Assembly (NCBI RefSeq): GCF_030272615.1
Contig: NC_081411.1
Span: forward strand, 45,025,517 to 45,089,516
Length of the DNA stretch: 64,000 nt
Reading direction: 5' to 3'
Origin: Cryptomeria japonica
Taxonomy: Eukaryota; Streptophyta; Pinopsida; Cupressales; Cupressaceae
In this document: piece by piece, positions 1-11,945 of the stretch
Layout: every line of letters begins with the position of its first letter
Position numbering within the stretch: the stretch's first letter is position 1
Notes under the pieces: model-generated
Told to the model about the DNA's origin: nothing
The model's database searches: none
Seen by the model: only the letters and a program-made list of their open reading frames with translations
Position numbers and translations under genes: made by a program

Positions 1-539
1 TTAAATATAGTTTTGGAAATGACAAGGCTAAAGTATTATTCTCCCAAAATTTTAGCCCAAAAATGTTAGACTTTGTGACTAAGCCATAGTTTCTCGACAA
101 AATAGGCCCAAATTTTGAGGGTTATGAGATAATAGGGCCATGATACTAGAACTATAATTTATATTAAATATTATAATATTTAAGCTGGGAAAAAATGCAT
201 TAAAATTTAAAATGTCATAGGTTTCATATAAGCATAAAACAAAATAAGATAAAGGGTACATTATAAACTAAGTGCCCAAATAAGAAAGTGTTAAAGGATT
301 AAAGTAAAATAGGACTCATAATATTGAATTAAATATTATTTTAATGCAATAAAAATTCTTATAATGCATAGAGGAATGATAAAATTAAAATAAGGTGTTA
401 GGAGAGTGTGGAATTAGACTCATTAAGTAGATGCCAATTTATAAAATTGTAGGAATTCATAAAATATGTAAAACATTATCACCATTTTTAATTTTCCCAT
501 CATTGAAACACAACCTTTCCTTTCCCTTACAAAAAATAC
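1..539. other. AT-rich DNA, no gene recognised
   Basis: No coding region is supported here; the short open frames have no recognisable motif. It lies next to the minus-strand copia fossil that follows and may be its decayed pol side, but no integrase or reverse transcriptase motif was found. Confidence 0.4.
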
Positions 540-1480
540 TCTTCATGTTATTACTACCGAGGAAATAATCTCCCCTATCATTCCTTGTGAGAAGTCATAT
601 TGAAGGAGGCACTTGAATCAATAATCCAAGAATCATTATAATAGAGATAGTTGAAATATATAAGGCATTAGAATCATTGTCATCGGAGGACTTATGAATG
701 GAGAGTTCAATACTCTTTTTCTTGTTCCTATACTCATTCACATGTCCTCTTTTTGCATAATTTCAACACTTCACTTTTCTCTTTTCTAGGGTCCTAGAAT
801 ATCATATTGCCTTGTTCTTATTTTTATCACCTTTAGGCCCTTTCTCCTTAGACCTTCTGCAAACATGCAAGACATCTTGGGAGATATAATTCATGAAATT
901 TCTCATCATTTATTCTAAAATGAGTATGGAAATCACACCATCCATCTTAGGTTCGCCACCACCACTACTTATGGAAACTATTAGATCTTTCCAAGATTTG
1001 GAGAAAGAGAAAAGTAAAAAAGTATATTTATTATCATATTATAGCTTAACATTAATTGAAGCAAGCTAACTTATAATCAAACTAAAAGATTTCAGTTATT
1101 CAACAATGGAATCACCATCCATTCTTTTTAATAAATACAAACATCTTTTGAGATATAAATTTTTAGACAAACACTTATTTTGGTGGATTTCTTTTGTCTT
1201 CTTGCACAAGTTGTATGTGGTGTTCTTTGTTGAGACATTTTAGAGGAGAGAATTTGTTAGACATAATCAAATGGTTCCATGTTTCTTTCATTCTAACCTC
1301 TTTGAATCTTCATTTGACAAGTAGACATAGCTAGTTTATTTTCTTTTGAAACTGTCAACCCCTAATCTCTCTCTTCAAGGAGATATTTGACTTATGTCCA
1401 CAACTCATAACCAATACCATTTAATTTTTTAATATCTTGATGAGAGGTAGAGGCAATGGTGCATAATATTTTATAGATCT
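540..1480 (-). pseudogene. Ty1/copia Gag and protease fossil
   Basis: Translating the minus strand piecewise gives recognisable copia polyprotein fragments in order. Near 1390-1460 is LNGIGYELW, the Gag N-terminal pattern in which a Trp follows the substrate-like motif. Near 905-1005 is PKSWKDLIVSISS, the conserved mid-Gag block. At 731-772 is a degenerate zinc knuckle, KCWNYAKRGHVNEY, where two of the CCHC cysteines have become Tyr. At about 585-625 is WIIDSSASFNMTSHKE, matching the protease start in which DSG is normal; here it reads DSS. Stops and frameshifts interrupt every part, so it cannot make a working polyprotein. The family assignment rests on motif order only. Confidence 0.7.
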
Positions 1481-1559
1481 ACACAAAGAGCCACAAAGAA
1501 AAAACCTCCCACCACAAATGATAAAACTTCAATACTTAAGAGAAATATGTCCCCCTCTC

Positions 1560-2060
1560 AATAGAACCACTAGCATTAATACCAAATTTTGATCAACAAG
1601 GTGAATAAATTTTACAATATGAACTACAAAAATTATTTGTAAATACAAATCTCAAATATCAACCCTTAAATATTTTGATTGCAAGATCAAAGAAAGAAAG
1701 AGAGAACTATAACAAAAATAACACCAGATATATGTGGAGAAACTCCCCAGGGTATAAAATCTACCATAGAAAGAGACACAAATATACTACTAATCAAGAC
1801 ATATTATACAACAATACACTTAGATAAAGAGCTCTGTAGAATATGACAAGAACTAGATATCTGCAAGGATGAACAAAACTTGATGCTTGCCAGAGTAGCT
1901 TAAGGCCTTAATTTATAGAGACTCTTGGGAGTGAATACCACCGTGGTAACAAAAAGAAACACGATTATCCATGTATCCCAAGATAGCCACATACATGTGC
2001 TCTTCTAACTTTCATATGGTCTCTCCAATCTCAACACCTATGAATGAAGATAGCAATATC
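1560..2060 (-). repeat. Copia primer-binding site and 5' LTR remnant
   Basis: On the minus strand TTTGGTATTAATGCTAGTGG lies at about 1566-1585, just upstream of the Gag fossil. It resembles the initiator-Met tRNA primer site of copia elements (TGGTATCAGAGC) with mismatches. DNA at higher coordinates, including a GGGGAGTTTCTCC block, then corresponds to the LTR. The far LTR boundary is not clear and was set by the start of similarity to segment copies B and C. Confidence 0.5.
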
Positions 2061-3508
2061 CTATCCTAAATGCACTCATAATAACTTATGACATTTTCCA
2101 TGACTATCCTGCATGCACTTACAATTTACCTCACATGTCTTGAAACACTCAAAATAGAAGTTTTAAAGGGGGCACCTTGCTATTTTGTCATTTTCCTAAA
2201 TTCCAAATGGCAACTATTTATTTGTCTTTACATTAGCTTTTTTACCACTATTGGTTAAATGGTTCCATCTTCTATGGATAAATTACAATAACATTAATTG
2301 AACAATATTTCAAAGATTTATTACAAGGTTGATGAAACCTAAATCCCAATAGTAATTGCACACGTACATATAGACATGTATCAATGCCTTCCTAAATTTT
2401 CAAAAGGTGCACTTATTTTCAATTATTGATTATTTTAATAAATTTAACAAATGACCTAAGTTTTTGATATTGGCTAGACTAGCACCTCATAGCTATTGCA
2501 ATCATTCCCTTACCCTTATTATTTGAATATTCAAAAGAATTGCACATTAATATAATATATATATATTTTTAAACAATATGTACATAAATGAAAAAGTTAA
2601 AAGAGTGACAATAAATTTTCATATTTCTAATATTTTTTTAATTTATGTATCAACTTGGTCACTTTTAAATATTCCTTGATTCAATGGTCATGTAATCCAT
2701 AGAAAAATCTCATATTATTAATATAATAAAATAAGCATTTATTTATTATAATTGACCTTTGACTATTGAAATGAATAATATTAAAAAATAACCTTCATTC
2801 CACCCTTAAATAATCAATTACAAAAATTCATTTTTTATTATATTTTAGCAATTAAACAAAACTTCAAGACAAATAAAATGGTTAGTAGTTAACATCATGT
2901 AGTCTTTTCTACGATAAATTGCTTGAAGTATTTGATTTGACTATGAAAAACCCTTTTCCATATGAAAAATTGACATAGTGTAGTGACTCTATGTTTTTTC
3001 TTTCTTGAAGGAGGTTGGTTTAGAACAAATACAATTAATTTGACTAGTATAGAAGAAAGCACCAACAATAAATGCACATAATGTGTGTTTTTTCTTCTTT
3101 CACAAAAGAGTATATTGAAAAAAAAAAGTACAAAAGTATAAGAGAGCTTGGAGGAAACATTTCCAAATCAAAAGACTAAAAATAACAATTCAAATTTACC
3201 AACTATAATTTGAAATTACATAAAAGAACACATAATATATTTAAATGTGACTAGTATATATTAATATATGTTTCTTTCTGCTTGAAGGTTAGTATACGAT
3301 ATAAACGATATATTATATGCAGACTGTCATTTAGAGATTTCAGTGAGCTGTCTTTCTCAAAAGATGTTCACACGAAGATGTTAAATCATGTCATAAATCT
3401 GAAGGAGATATCCTGAACTCATTCCAAGTGCCACCCCACTCTCATACCAAATTTAAGAAGAGAGAACAAAAATTAAGTAACATAGCTGCTACAGCAGATA
3501 GAAACAGG

Positions 3509-3528
3509 TTTATTTATTTAATTTATTC
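3509..3528 (-). terminator. Candidate poly(A) signals of the COMT-like gene
   Basis: On the minus strand several overlapping AATAAA hexamers occur here, about 275-290 bases after the stop codon at 3801. That is a plausible 3' UTR length. The corresponding block is also kept in the two copies that lost the coding region. Confidence 0.4.
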
Positions 3529-3696
3529 ATAGAACAAGTAACAGTTCATTTCTCTTATATATAGAGAATTTCATGCCGGCATCAAAACAGAAACATGGAA
3601 ACAGAACTAACAGCTTTTCCTAAACATGGAGGAAAATAGAGCATATGTGATATGTAGAAGGAGCCTCATAAATTCGGGAAAGTGAGAAATAGTTGT

Positions 3697-3844
3697 GAGA
3701 TGTAGAAGGCAGCCTAACTGCAGTTTTTAGTAGAAACTATAGTAGGTAGCTTAAAAGTAGAAGCAGTTTTGAGATGTAGAAGGCAATCTAACTGCAGCTT
3801 TTAGTAGAACCTGGTGGATGGCTGAAAAGTAGAAACAGTGATGC
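3697..3844. repeat. 74-bp direct repeat across the 3' end of the COMT-like gene
   Basis: GAGATGTAGAAGGC begins at 3697 and again at 3771, and the following bases align through TTTTTAGTAGAA and the AAAGTAGAA block. The copy at 3771-3844 holds the last codons and stop of the gene; the copy at 3697-3770 lies in the 3' UTR as a diverged second version of the gene's end. Confidence 0.75.
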
Positions 3845-4798
3845 TGTCTGGGAACCACCAAAGGTACTCTGCATTGCTCTTGTATTCAACAGTCTCAAGT
3901 TCCTCCGGGTGCGTTTTCACATATTTCCTAAAGTCCGCAGGTCCTATGAAAGCGCCCATATTGTCTGCAATTACTCCGGTGCCCTTCCCCAACATCTCAT
4001 TCTCCTTAAGTAGAAGATAATCTGGCATATAGCTGTGTACCCAGTGGTCGATGAAAACGAAATCAAAATGACTAGTATTCATCTCCTTCAGAAATTGTTT
4101 GGCTACGTCAAGGCGCTCGTTGAATTTCCCTTGCACGGAAACCACTTTGGAGGACAGCCCTGCGAAACAGAGACATTTCAAATATCAGATTCAATGTGAT
4201 TTATTATAAAAAAATGTGTATGCACAATGAATGCCATTTATCACATCGATGAAATTTAATCTGAACCGTCAATTTTATAAAATTGCTCACAATCCAATAT
4301 ATAAATAAGCCATATAATTTTGAAAGATCCATACTTTTGATATACACAATTAAGATAATTAAATGTGGTACCTGCGTGCTCTATGATTTGTCTGGCGATA
4401 TTGTAGTTATCTGGGCTCATCTCAAAAGTGATAAGCTTACTGCCCTCCTTGTGCAGCTGCGAAGCAATCCTCACAGCAGAATACCCGCAGAATGTACCGA
4501 GCTCAATAACTACCCTTGGATTATATTTATCAAGGGCCTGATCTAAAATGGGTCCCTTGTCGTCGCCAATGTTCATCAACCAGCCAGAGGTTTTTGCATA
4601 GGCGTCCATTACATTTAACACAGAAAGAGGATTGCCCTTTTCAGCGGTTCTGATGACATGGGCGAGCATAGCTTTCTCTCGCCCGTCCCCTGCTTGGCCC
4701 GTCGCATAGAGCTCCTTCTTGTTGATCAATGCTTTCAGGAAGGAGAAGGTCGTGAATAGAGCTGCCATCAATGCTTTCAGAAAGGACAGCAGAGCCAT
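3801..4798 (-). CDS. Catechol O-methyltransferase-like protein, two exons
   Basis: Predicted SAM-dependent O-methyltransferase of the animal-type COMT family. Exon 1 is 4798-4372 and exon 2 is 4159-3801, with a 212-bp GT-AG intron. The joined frame is 786 nt, giving 261 residues without a stop. Residues 1-28 are hydrophobic with a few Lys, suggesting a membrane anchor as in long mammalian COMT. Matches to COMT are W73 and M75 in the WLMNIGDDKG block, the SAM motif IELGTFCGYSA (98-108), E126, metal ligands D180, D208 and N209, and E240 in AEY. W182 is kept, but the residue after it, the catalytic Lys144 of rat soluble COMT, is Val183. The usual catechol reaction is therefore uncertain. It is not a typical plant caffeic acid or caffeoyl-CoA enzyme. 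Two other segment copies have lost this coding region. The start is the first ATG after a TATA-like box. Confidence 0.88.
4160..4371 (-). other. Intron of the COMT-like gene
   Basis: On the minus strand the donor is GCAG|GTACC and the acceptor is TTTCGCAG|GG. Splicing places one base of a Gly codon in exon 1 and two in exon 2, and joins the SAM-binding half to the metal-binding half exactly where the animal family aligns without a gap. Confidence 0.85.
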
Positions 4799-4854
4799 GT
4801 TGAACTCTAATGAAGATATGAGTGCATTGATACCTGCACAGGGTACAGGATGTA

Positions 4855-4863
4855 TATTTATAG
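4855..4863 (-). promoter_or_regulatory. TATA-like box of the COMT-like gene
   Basis: CTATAAATA on the minus strand, about 57 bases before the ATG at 4798. This implies a short 5' UTR of roughly 25-35 bases. Confidence 0.55.
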
Positions 4864-5391
4864 TAATAAATCATGCCCTGTGTTTTTCCTGTCAAAACAT
4901 GTGCACAAGACATTAAAAATGCTTGTCAACCACGCGCAAGGAAAAATCATCACAGCCATTATGCATTTCTATGTATCTTGTGTCACGCAAAGACTTCTGG
5001 TCCACCTAGAAAATTAGATTACGTATTTGAACAACAATGAAAACACCATAGGTAATGTCTTACAAACTAATGTCGTGTTGGCAACAATTTTCATTCTTGG
5101 GTACAGCTAAACATGGCCGGCATTTGTTGGTTGCATAATAAGGTTGAGTCAAATTTGGCCCACATTTGATGGTTATATTTGATAGTATGCATTTTGATCG
5201 TCACATTTGATGGATCTATTATGAGTAGAGTTTAAATAGCATATTTGGTTGAGTCAAATTTGGCATTATATTTGGTAGCTAGATTTGATGGTTAGATGTA
5301 TTATGATTATAGTTTGAATAGCATATTTTAAATTTTGGTTTAGCTCATTTAAAATCACACTTTCCTTTTGAGTAAAACTCATCTATTAGGA

Positions 5392-5926
5392 TATGTTCCC
5401 ATGGGGCTTCTTAACTAGTTATTTTGGCTAGCTGGCCCCAGGCCCCCATGAATGTTTATCTTTGCTGCTTATTTTTAAACAAAACATTTTAATTACTTAT
5501 TAATAGTATTAATACTAATTTGTCCACTTAAAATCTGAAAAACAAAATAGAAATAAAATCTTAAAAAAGAGGGAGAACAAATTGTGGAGCCACATTGCAC
5601 TTTTGTTAACAAGCAGTCACCATGTGGTTGCTTTGCTTATGGCTAGCAGCCATTGCTCAATATTTTAAGGAGCAATTTGTGAAGCCGGTGTCCTCATGAA
5701 CAAATTTCAATTTTTTTTCTCCTTATAATTAAGGAGTCAACTTAAATTCTTCTACTTTCTAGCCCCCCTCTTTTCGCCACAACTTATTTTCATTTTTTAA
5801 GTCATGGCTTCTCCACAAAATTAGGAAAAGATTCCAAATTATCCTTTTCCCATGATTAAATATTTGTATGGGGACAACCTAACTGCTTATTTTTAAGCAG
5901 AAAATGGAGTTAAGCATGGGAACATA
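5392..5926. mobile_element. MITE-like DNA transposon, 535 bp
   Basis: The stretch starts TATGTTCCCATG and ends CATGGGAACATA, a perfect 12-bp terminal inverted repeat, with weaker inverted similarity further in (CTTAACT). Copies B and C lack the stretch: there the flanks run from TTTATTAGA to the TTTAAGATAAATCAT block directly. No transposase is encoded. A target duplication could not be settled, so the superfamily is open. Confidence 0.65.
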
Positions 5927-6539
5927 AGGTTAGTAAGAATTAAGATGAGTCATTTGAATAAATCAAAACTTAGAATGTACTATTTAAGTTAAAATTTGTA
6001 CGACAATATATAACTTTCTCTATTATAAAGTACAACAAGGATTATATCATAAAAGATGAAAAATAGAAAATTTTAGAAAAATTCTTTAATATTTTATACA
6101 ATTATATTTCTATCTTTTAATTTATATTTTTACAATGAAAAGGCATTGTCAAATTCATTCCCTTGATTAATCAAAATGAACATATTATTATCTTTATGTA
6201 TGCATGTGGATTAGTTTTATTGTAATCGTTTTACTCATGTATTTATTAATATTGTTATATAGTTCATATTTGTGGTAGTGTAAGATTTATAAAAATAAAA
6301 AAGGATATTGCATTTTATTCATATATAAATATTTGGGTTAATTTGTTAGGGTTTTAGATTTGCATTTTTTTTTATGTTATATTATTTCTTTTGTAATGGA
6401 AGTTAATTTTGTTTGTTTTCTTGCTTTTTTTGTGGAATCTTTTAGATTTTCATGTCTACAAGAATTTTCCAATTCTTTAAATGGACTCAACTGCCAATTA
6501 CTAGTTTAACTAAAATTTTGATAGATTTTAACAATTATA

Positions 6540-9500
6540 CCTCACATAGAGCAGCCTAGGAAGTTAGTTACCAATATGTTGCATGAATTTTGTTTGCTAA
6601 AGAATCCCCTAATGGGTTTTCCCTATTATTAAATTTAGAAATGTATATTATTGTAAGATAATTTTACTTTAATAAGATATTTAGTAAGAAGGTCCTCCTA
6701 AAAAAATACTATAAAATTGGGTCACAAATATTTTGGTCCTATGTGGGATTTAGGTTGACATCATTATAATTTTACTAAAGGACTTTTTTATTTTTCATTT
6801 TGTGAAATCCAACCATTGTTTAACATGGTTCCTAACTTTTTAATCCTTTTTTACTTGTCTTTTCACCCTAGACTAAAGATTTCATTGTCAATATTAAGAA
6901 ATATCTACTTATCCTAGTATAGGTCAATTTTCCTAGTTTATCCTTACCATGTCATATTAGTTTGATATACTCTATAGCCTCTCTAGCTTCTATTATGTGT
7001 GTCAAACCAAACATTTTTTTTTTTAATTTGAAACTATAAGAGGTTCTAAATAGAAGTGGATCTTTCTAAGGATTTAAATGAGATACTTGATATCCAAATC
7101 AATCAAGTGAGATACACTCAATGTGTCCTCAATTTAAATTCAACTAACACTTTCTTTTGTTGCCAATATGCTAAGCATAAGACCTATGATTTCTCATTGT
7201 TGTCTCCTCCATCTACATCCAACACTAAACCCACTTTTAGATATTTGCATCCTATGGAAAGAAGAAGGGCGATCTATAGTGAAAAATCCAAAAGCCAAAA
7301 ATATTACTAATAATATCCTCTCAACAAAATCATCATCAAGATCAAGGGGTAATCATTTGAAATCCCATAATACAGTTTAAGTACTTCCCAACATGAGGAA
7401 ATGAGATGATTTCCCTCATGTGGATGTTGGATTATTTTCATTGATGTCAAGGGGAAATTTTATTGTTAGAGGTTAGTTTGAGCCAAAATTATAACATTAC
7501 TATCAAGATATCATTGGGAAAGGAAATAGTTGTTTAAATTTCCAAAATAATGGTTTATTTCCTACATGAGTTGATCCTTGTTTAATGCCCTTTCCTTGAT
7601 TATAAATTACAAAATAAAAAATAGATAAAATGGGACCACCCACCTCATAGAGCCGCCCCTCTCAACTTTGACACCTAATTTGAAAGGGTATTTAAATTAA
7701 ATAACATTTATTTTATGCCCTCATGTATAAAATCCTTGAAGAGTCACTCGTCTTGAGTAAAGAGATGCTTGAGTGGGGTATATAAGAAGATAAATCGATG
7801 GTGTTAGAAGCAATAAATTATTAAAAATCTCCCCCAATTTTAGAATAGATTTGTAAGTAAAAACAAAGCTTTAGGAGCAGTTATTTGGACAATTGATGAG
7901 AAAATGATTGAAAACTATATTGCAGATTTATACGTAACTATATTGTGGATCTACAAGCATAAATAACTAAAGATTATAAGAAAAAATTAAAATAAATATT
8001 TTACAGAGGAGATTTATGGAGAATTAGAATCAATCCTAAGAAATGTTTCATATAATTATTATATCGATTTTTGGTGGTCACTACCTCTTAATTAAGGAGG
8101 TCATGAGGTTGGTTCCTCTCATTCAAGGAAATGGGTGTCTCTTGTTGAGTTCATTCTTATAAAAGTGGATTGGTGTCTCTTGTTGAGTTGGATCTTATAA
8201 AAGTGGATTGGTGTCTCTAGTGTGTTGATGCCTAGAAATAATTAAGAGGGGATTGGTGTCTCCTATGGGTCAATGTATAAAATCTTCCTAAGAATATTTG
8301 TTCAACAATCTATTGCACTATAAATTTAGTTTTAGAATCATCTCAAAAATGATATATATATTTTAATTTCTTCTTCTTATGAGTAGTATAGTTTAGGTAT
8401 TATTCTGAAATAATTTGTGAATAGTTAAAAAACTAAAAATAGATCAAAATTCATGGTTATAGATACTCTCCTTGGCATATTTTTATTGAGAACTATCTAC
8501 ATAGCATACTATCTAATATAACTCATAGAATATCACAAGATACATGTGAAGGGTGAATCCCCTTGGTTTTGTAGAGACAAAAGTACATGACACATAAATA
8601 TTTGATTGATTCTCGTTCATTGGCTACAGACCTTAGAACCTATTTATATAACATGGCCAACTGTTAGGAGGTCTAGGATTATCAATTGGAAATACAAACT
8701 TGATGTATGCAATTATTATAATGTGTGGGCATACATTGTTCTATATATTCCACATTCTAGAGGCACCAGGGTATTGGTTGTACACTTTTATCACACAACA
8801 AAAACTTGATTGTGCTATCATAGTACCCTTTTTTACTATTCTACCAAGATTACCCAAGAAACAAAGAGTTTTTTTTTGCCTTAAAATATCTATTCTAGTA
8901 TGAATATCACCTACCATAGTACAACTTGCTCACCATTATGATAGATCTTCATTTTCTGATGAGCTACTTAATATAAAAAAAAATATTATCCTTGTGACTA
9001 CATGTGGACATGGCTCTTAATAAGAATATAAGGATCCAACTCTTCCAAGAGGCCTTACTTTTTCCTTTTTGCAAAATTAGTCCTAGTAAGTTTCTAAGGA
9101 TCTTACTACTCTTAGATTTTATGCCTTCTCTTCCTTTCATATGGCTCCTAGGGAGAATCTGTGAACTTGACTCCTCCTTGATGACATACTTAGGTATTGT
9201 ATATGCTCCATATGTGTTACCAAGGTCGACCATATTTCTCACTTTGTACTTTTCTTTTATCTTGATGTTGTAGATTGACAATATCCTAAGCCTTAGGGAC
9301 AAAAAATTTGAAAAGATAGGAGTTTTCTTGTCTCTTTGATGTCTAGATGAAAGAACCTCTAGATTCTCCGTGATTAATAAAGAGTATGAGAATAAGATAA
9401 TAATCCTACTAAAGTAGGGGATAAATTTATTGTCTTAAATTTTATCCCTTTATAATTTCAGACTGGGTTTAGACCAACTTTGGTAAATCTTCCTAATTTA

Positions 9501-10680
9501 TGCCTAGTTGTGCTAAGTTTTGGGATTGTTTCCATTAAATTTATGAGTTCCTCTATTTGTGACAATTTTCTATGGCTAGGATGATAGGAACCCTTGTATA
9601 TTCAATTTGGACCTAAATTTTGAAAGATGAATGTCAACTTTTAAACAACAAAAAAATATCCTTTGATGTTAGCCTTCCTTAAGAACTAATTTGAAAAGAT
9701 GTAAGTTACATATAAATACATTTATGTCTCTCATTTGAAAATATAACTTATAAATTCTAAGTACTAAAATAAACGTTCAATCAATCTATTGAAATCAATT
9801 AGAATAAATCTACAATCAAGGAAAAAATTAATCAAGCAGACAACTTTGTTACAATAATCGTGATAACTACATTACATTTTTCCATAATGAAACAATTCAC
9901 TAATATGTCCTCGAAATACCAAGCCTTGTGTTCGACTTCATGCCAAAGGTTTCATACTTGAAGTAATATTTATCAATTCAATATTTCCATTATTATTTAG
10001 TCTCTATCCTCTTTAGGACATGCACTCTTTTCATTAACACAATTATTTTGGAGGTGGGAACACTAACATGGAATTTCACTTAGGCAATATCCTATACAAT
10101 ATAACTCTTCTTCATTGTTTCACGTGTGCTGGGTTTCAGATCATATTGTTAAACATATGGAAGGATATAGAGAAGACTCTCATAGATTATGACAACTTTT
10201 TAACAAACAAAATCACCTAGGTGAGAGCACCCAACACCCATGTCCAAATATTTTAATCTATTTTCTTGGAAAAAACACCTAAAAGGTCTCTCAATTATGT
10301 TCCTTCCCCTCAATCAGACTTAGAAATATATTAGACCAGTGTGCCCAACACTTCATTCTAACATATTTATTTTTAGCTTTTTGATCTAGGTTCCTCTCTA
10401 CATCTCTTTTCTAGATCTAGCTTACTATGTCTGTTATCTATTATATTATCTCCAATAATTGTTGAAAAGACTCATTTTATCATCATTATCCTAGATCTCA
10501 TACACTCATTCGCAATCACAATTTCTGTACAACAAAAGAATGTAATCCTATTTTTTATCTCTCTAATCATGATTCTAGCTAAAACTACTCATGTTCCTAA
10601 ATCTATGTTCTACATATTTAAGATCTAAGTTCTCATCCATATGTGTAAGATCTTATTTTCATACATATCAATCTCTCCCC
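6540..10680. other. AT-rich DNA without a recognised gene
   Basis: Several short open frames occur (for example 7056-7310 and 8964-9302 on opposite strands), but none carries a family motif I can defend, and codon-like bias is not evident. A small hairpin lies at 7388-7432 (ACATGAGGAAAT facing ATTTCCCTCATGT). Probably old, decayed transposon sequence. Confidence 0.4.
8135..8230. repeat. 38-bp tandem repeat, two full copies and a partial third
   Basis: Units begin GTGTCTCTTGTTGAGTT at 8135 and 8173; both end TTATAAAAGTGGATTG. A third, diverged start lies at 8211. The two full units differ by a few bases. Confidence 0.75.
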
Positions 10681-11945
10681 ATAAGATTTCATGCAAAAAA
10701 AAAAATTCATCAAAGAAATGAAGGATCTAGATAATTTTAAGATGGACAAGCTTCATGGGATCCTCACAAACATATAAAATGAGGACTAAAACTATGAAGA
10801 CATAAAAATGAATCTAAGAAGTTAAAGAATAAAGAAGCTAAATCAAGTAAAAGTTTAAGTGATTAAGAAGAAGCCCACTTTGTGAGGAAGCTCATGAAGG
10901 GATCCAATGGGCATAAAGGTATGTGTACATTTTATTCTTCATTTCTCATAATATATGTCATTTTTTTTTCCTATATTTCAGTAGAATGAGAGTGAAAATA
11001 GTGAAGAGGAAGAAGACCATAGAAAAAGAAAATGAAGGAAATATCTACATAACAACAAAAAGTGCACAAGAGGGAAGCATCAAAACAAGAAATACCTATG
11101 AAGACATAACAATAGCCTCTATATCCAAGAAGATAATAGCTCCTAAAAATTAAAAAAAATGTTATTTTTCCTGACAATGATAGAGAAGAGACACTATTCA
11201 TGGGAATAGTAATAAGAGATGATGCCCTAAAATGTTAATAAAAAGAAAAAGAATAGATAGAAGTAGAAGAGGATGTCATGGTAGATCTAGAGGAAGAACA
11301 TATTTGTGCCTTAGATGAAATCAAGATGCTTAAGATGAAGAAATCAAAGTTAAACTACAAACTTAGGAGGATGTTGAAACTAAGGTGAAGCTATCTCCAA
11401 ATTTGGGAGAGTTAAAAGGGATGATCATGGATTTGAAGATACAAATTGAGAAGGAAAATAAATTTGTAGAAGTTGCAAGAGATCAACTAAAGGAAAATAA
11501 ATTAGATTATGAAAAATTAGAGCTTGAAATTATTTTGATGAGGAAGGTGTTGGACAAATATAATGATTAATTGAATCAAAGTATGATGTTTGGAGAGAAC
11601 ACTAAAATAGTGGAGGACATTATCAACTCTTAAATATCACGTTACATTAAGACTAGTCTTGGCTTTGAGGAAATATAGAAGATGAGAAAATATGATACAA
11701 ATTCTAAGGCTATACAACTACCAAAGAAGATTAATAAAGAAGAGCCTAAAGGATATGTCGATGCACTCAAGAACTCCATGAATAGTAGCACCAAGAAGGA
11801 AAAAATTAATTTCTCACAAAAGAACAACATTCCTTGCAAATATAGCCATGAGAGATTCAAAAAATCATTCTCACCCAAGCAATCTCTTTTGTCCAATTTC
11901 CATCATTCCCGCTTTGGCTATTGCTTCTTTCTTAATTAATTTGGC
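10680..11945 (+). pseudogene. Ty1/copia Gag fossil
   Basis: Plus-strand fragments follow the order of a long copia Gag. First comes EMKDLDNFKMDKLHGILT near 10715-10775, matching a block usually followed by AYEMR. Then an acidic run NESENSEEEEDHRKR near 10985-11030. Then a coiled-coil-like stretch at 11385-11570, rich in Lys, Glu and Leu. Then IVEDIINS and YIKTSLGFEE near 11610-11680, and finally SHERFKKSFSPKQS. Stops and frameshifts separate them. The end is abrupt where segment copy B begins. No zinc knuckle could be made out. Confidence 0.55.

Larger units (their letters stand above)
2070..6540. repeat. Segmental duplication copy A
   Basis: This stretch is similar over long distances to 11946-14130 (copy B) and, from about 2990, to 35270-37200 (copy C). 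Shared landmarks include the block around 2340-2880, the AATACAATTAATTTGAC block near 3030, the DNA flanking the COMT-like gene on both sides, the TTTGATGGTTA-rich block at 5150-5340, and the tract around 5940-6200. Copy A alone retains the gene's coding region. It also has an extra insert at 5392-5926. Outside the gene the stretch is non-coding. Confidence 0.75.

Noticed and set aside
7056-7310. CCQYAKHKTYDF, resembling a zinc knuckle
   Set aside because: Only part of a CCHC pattern and no Gag context around it.
8964-9302. Open frames on both strands (112 and 89 codons)
   Set aside because: No recognisable domain and no conserved copy; likely chance.
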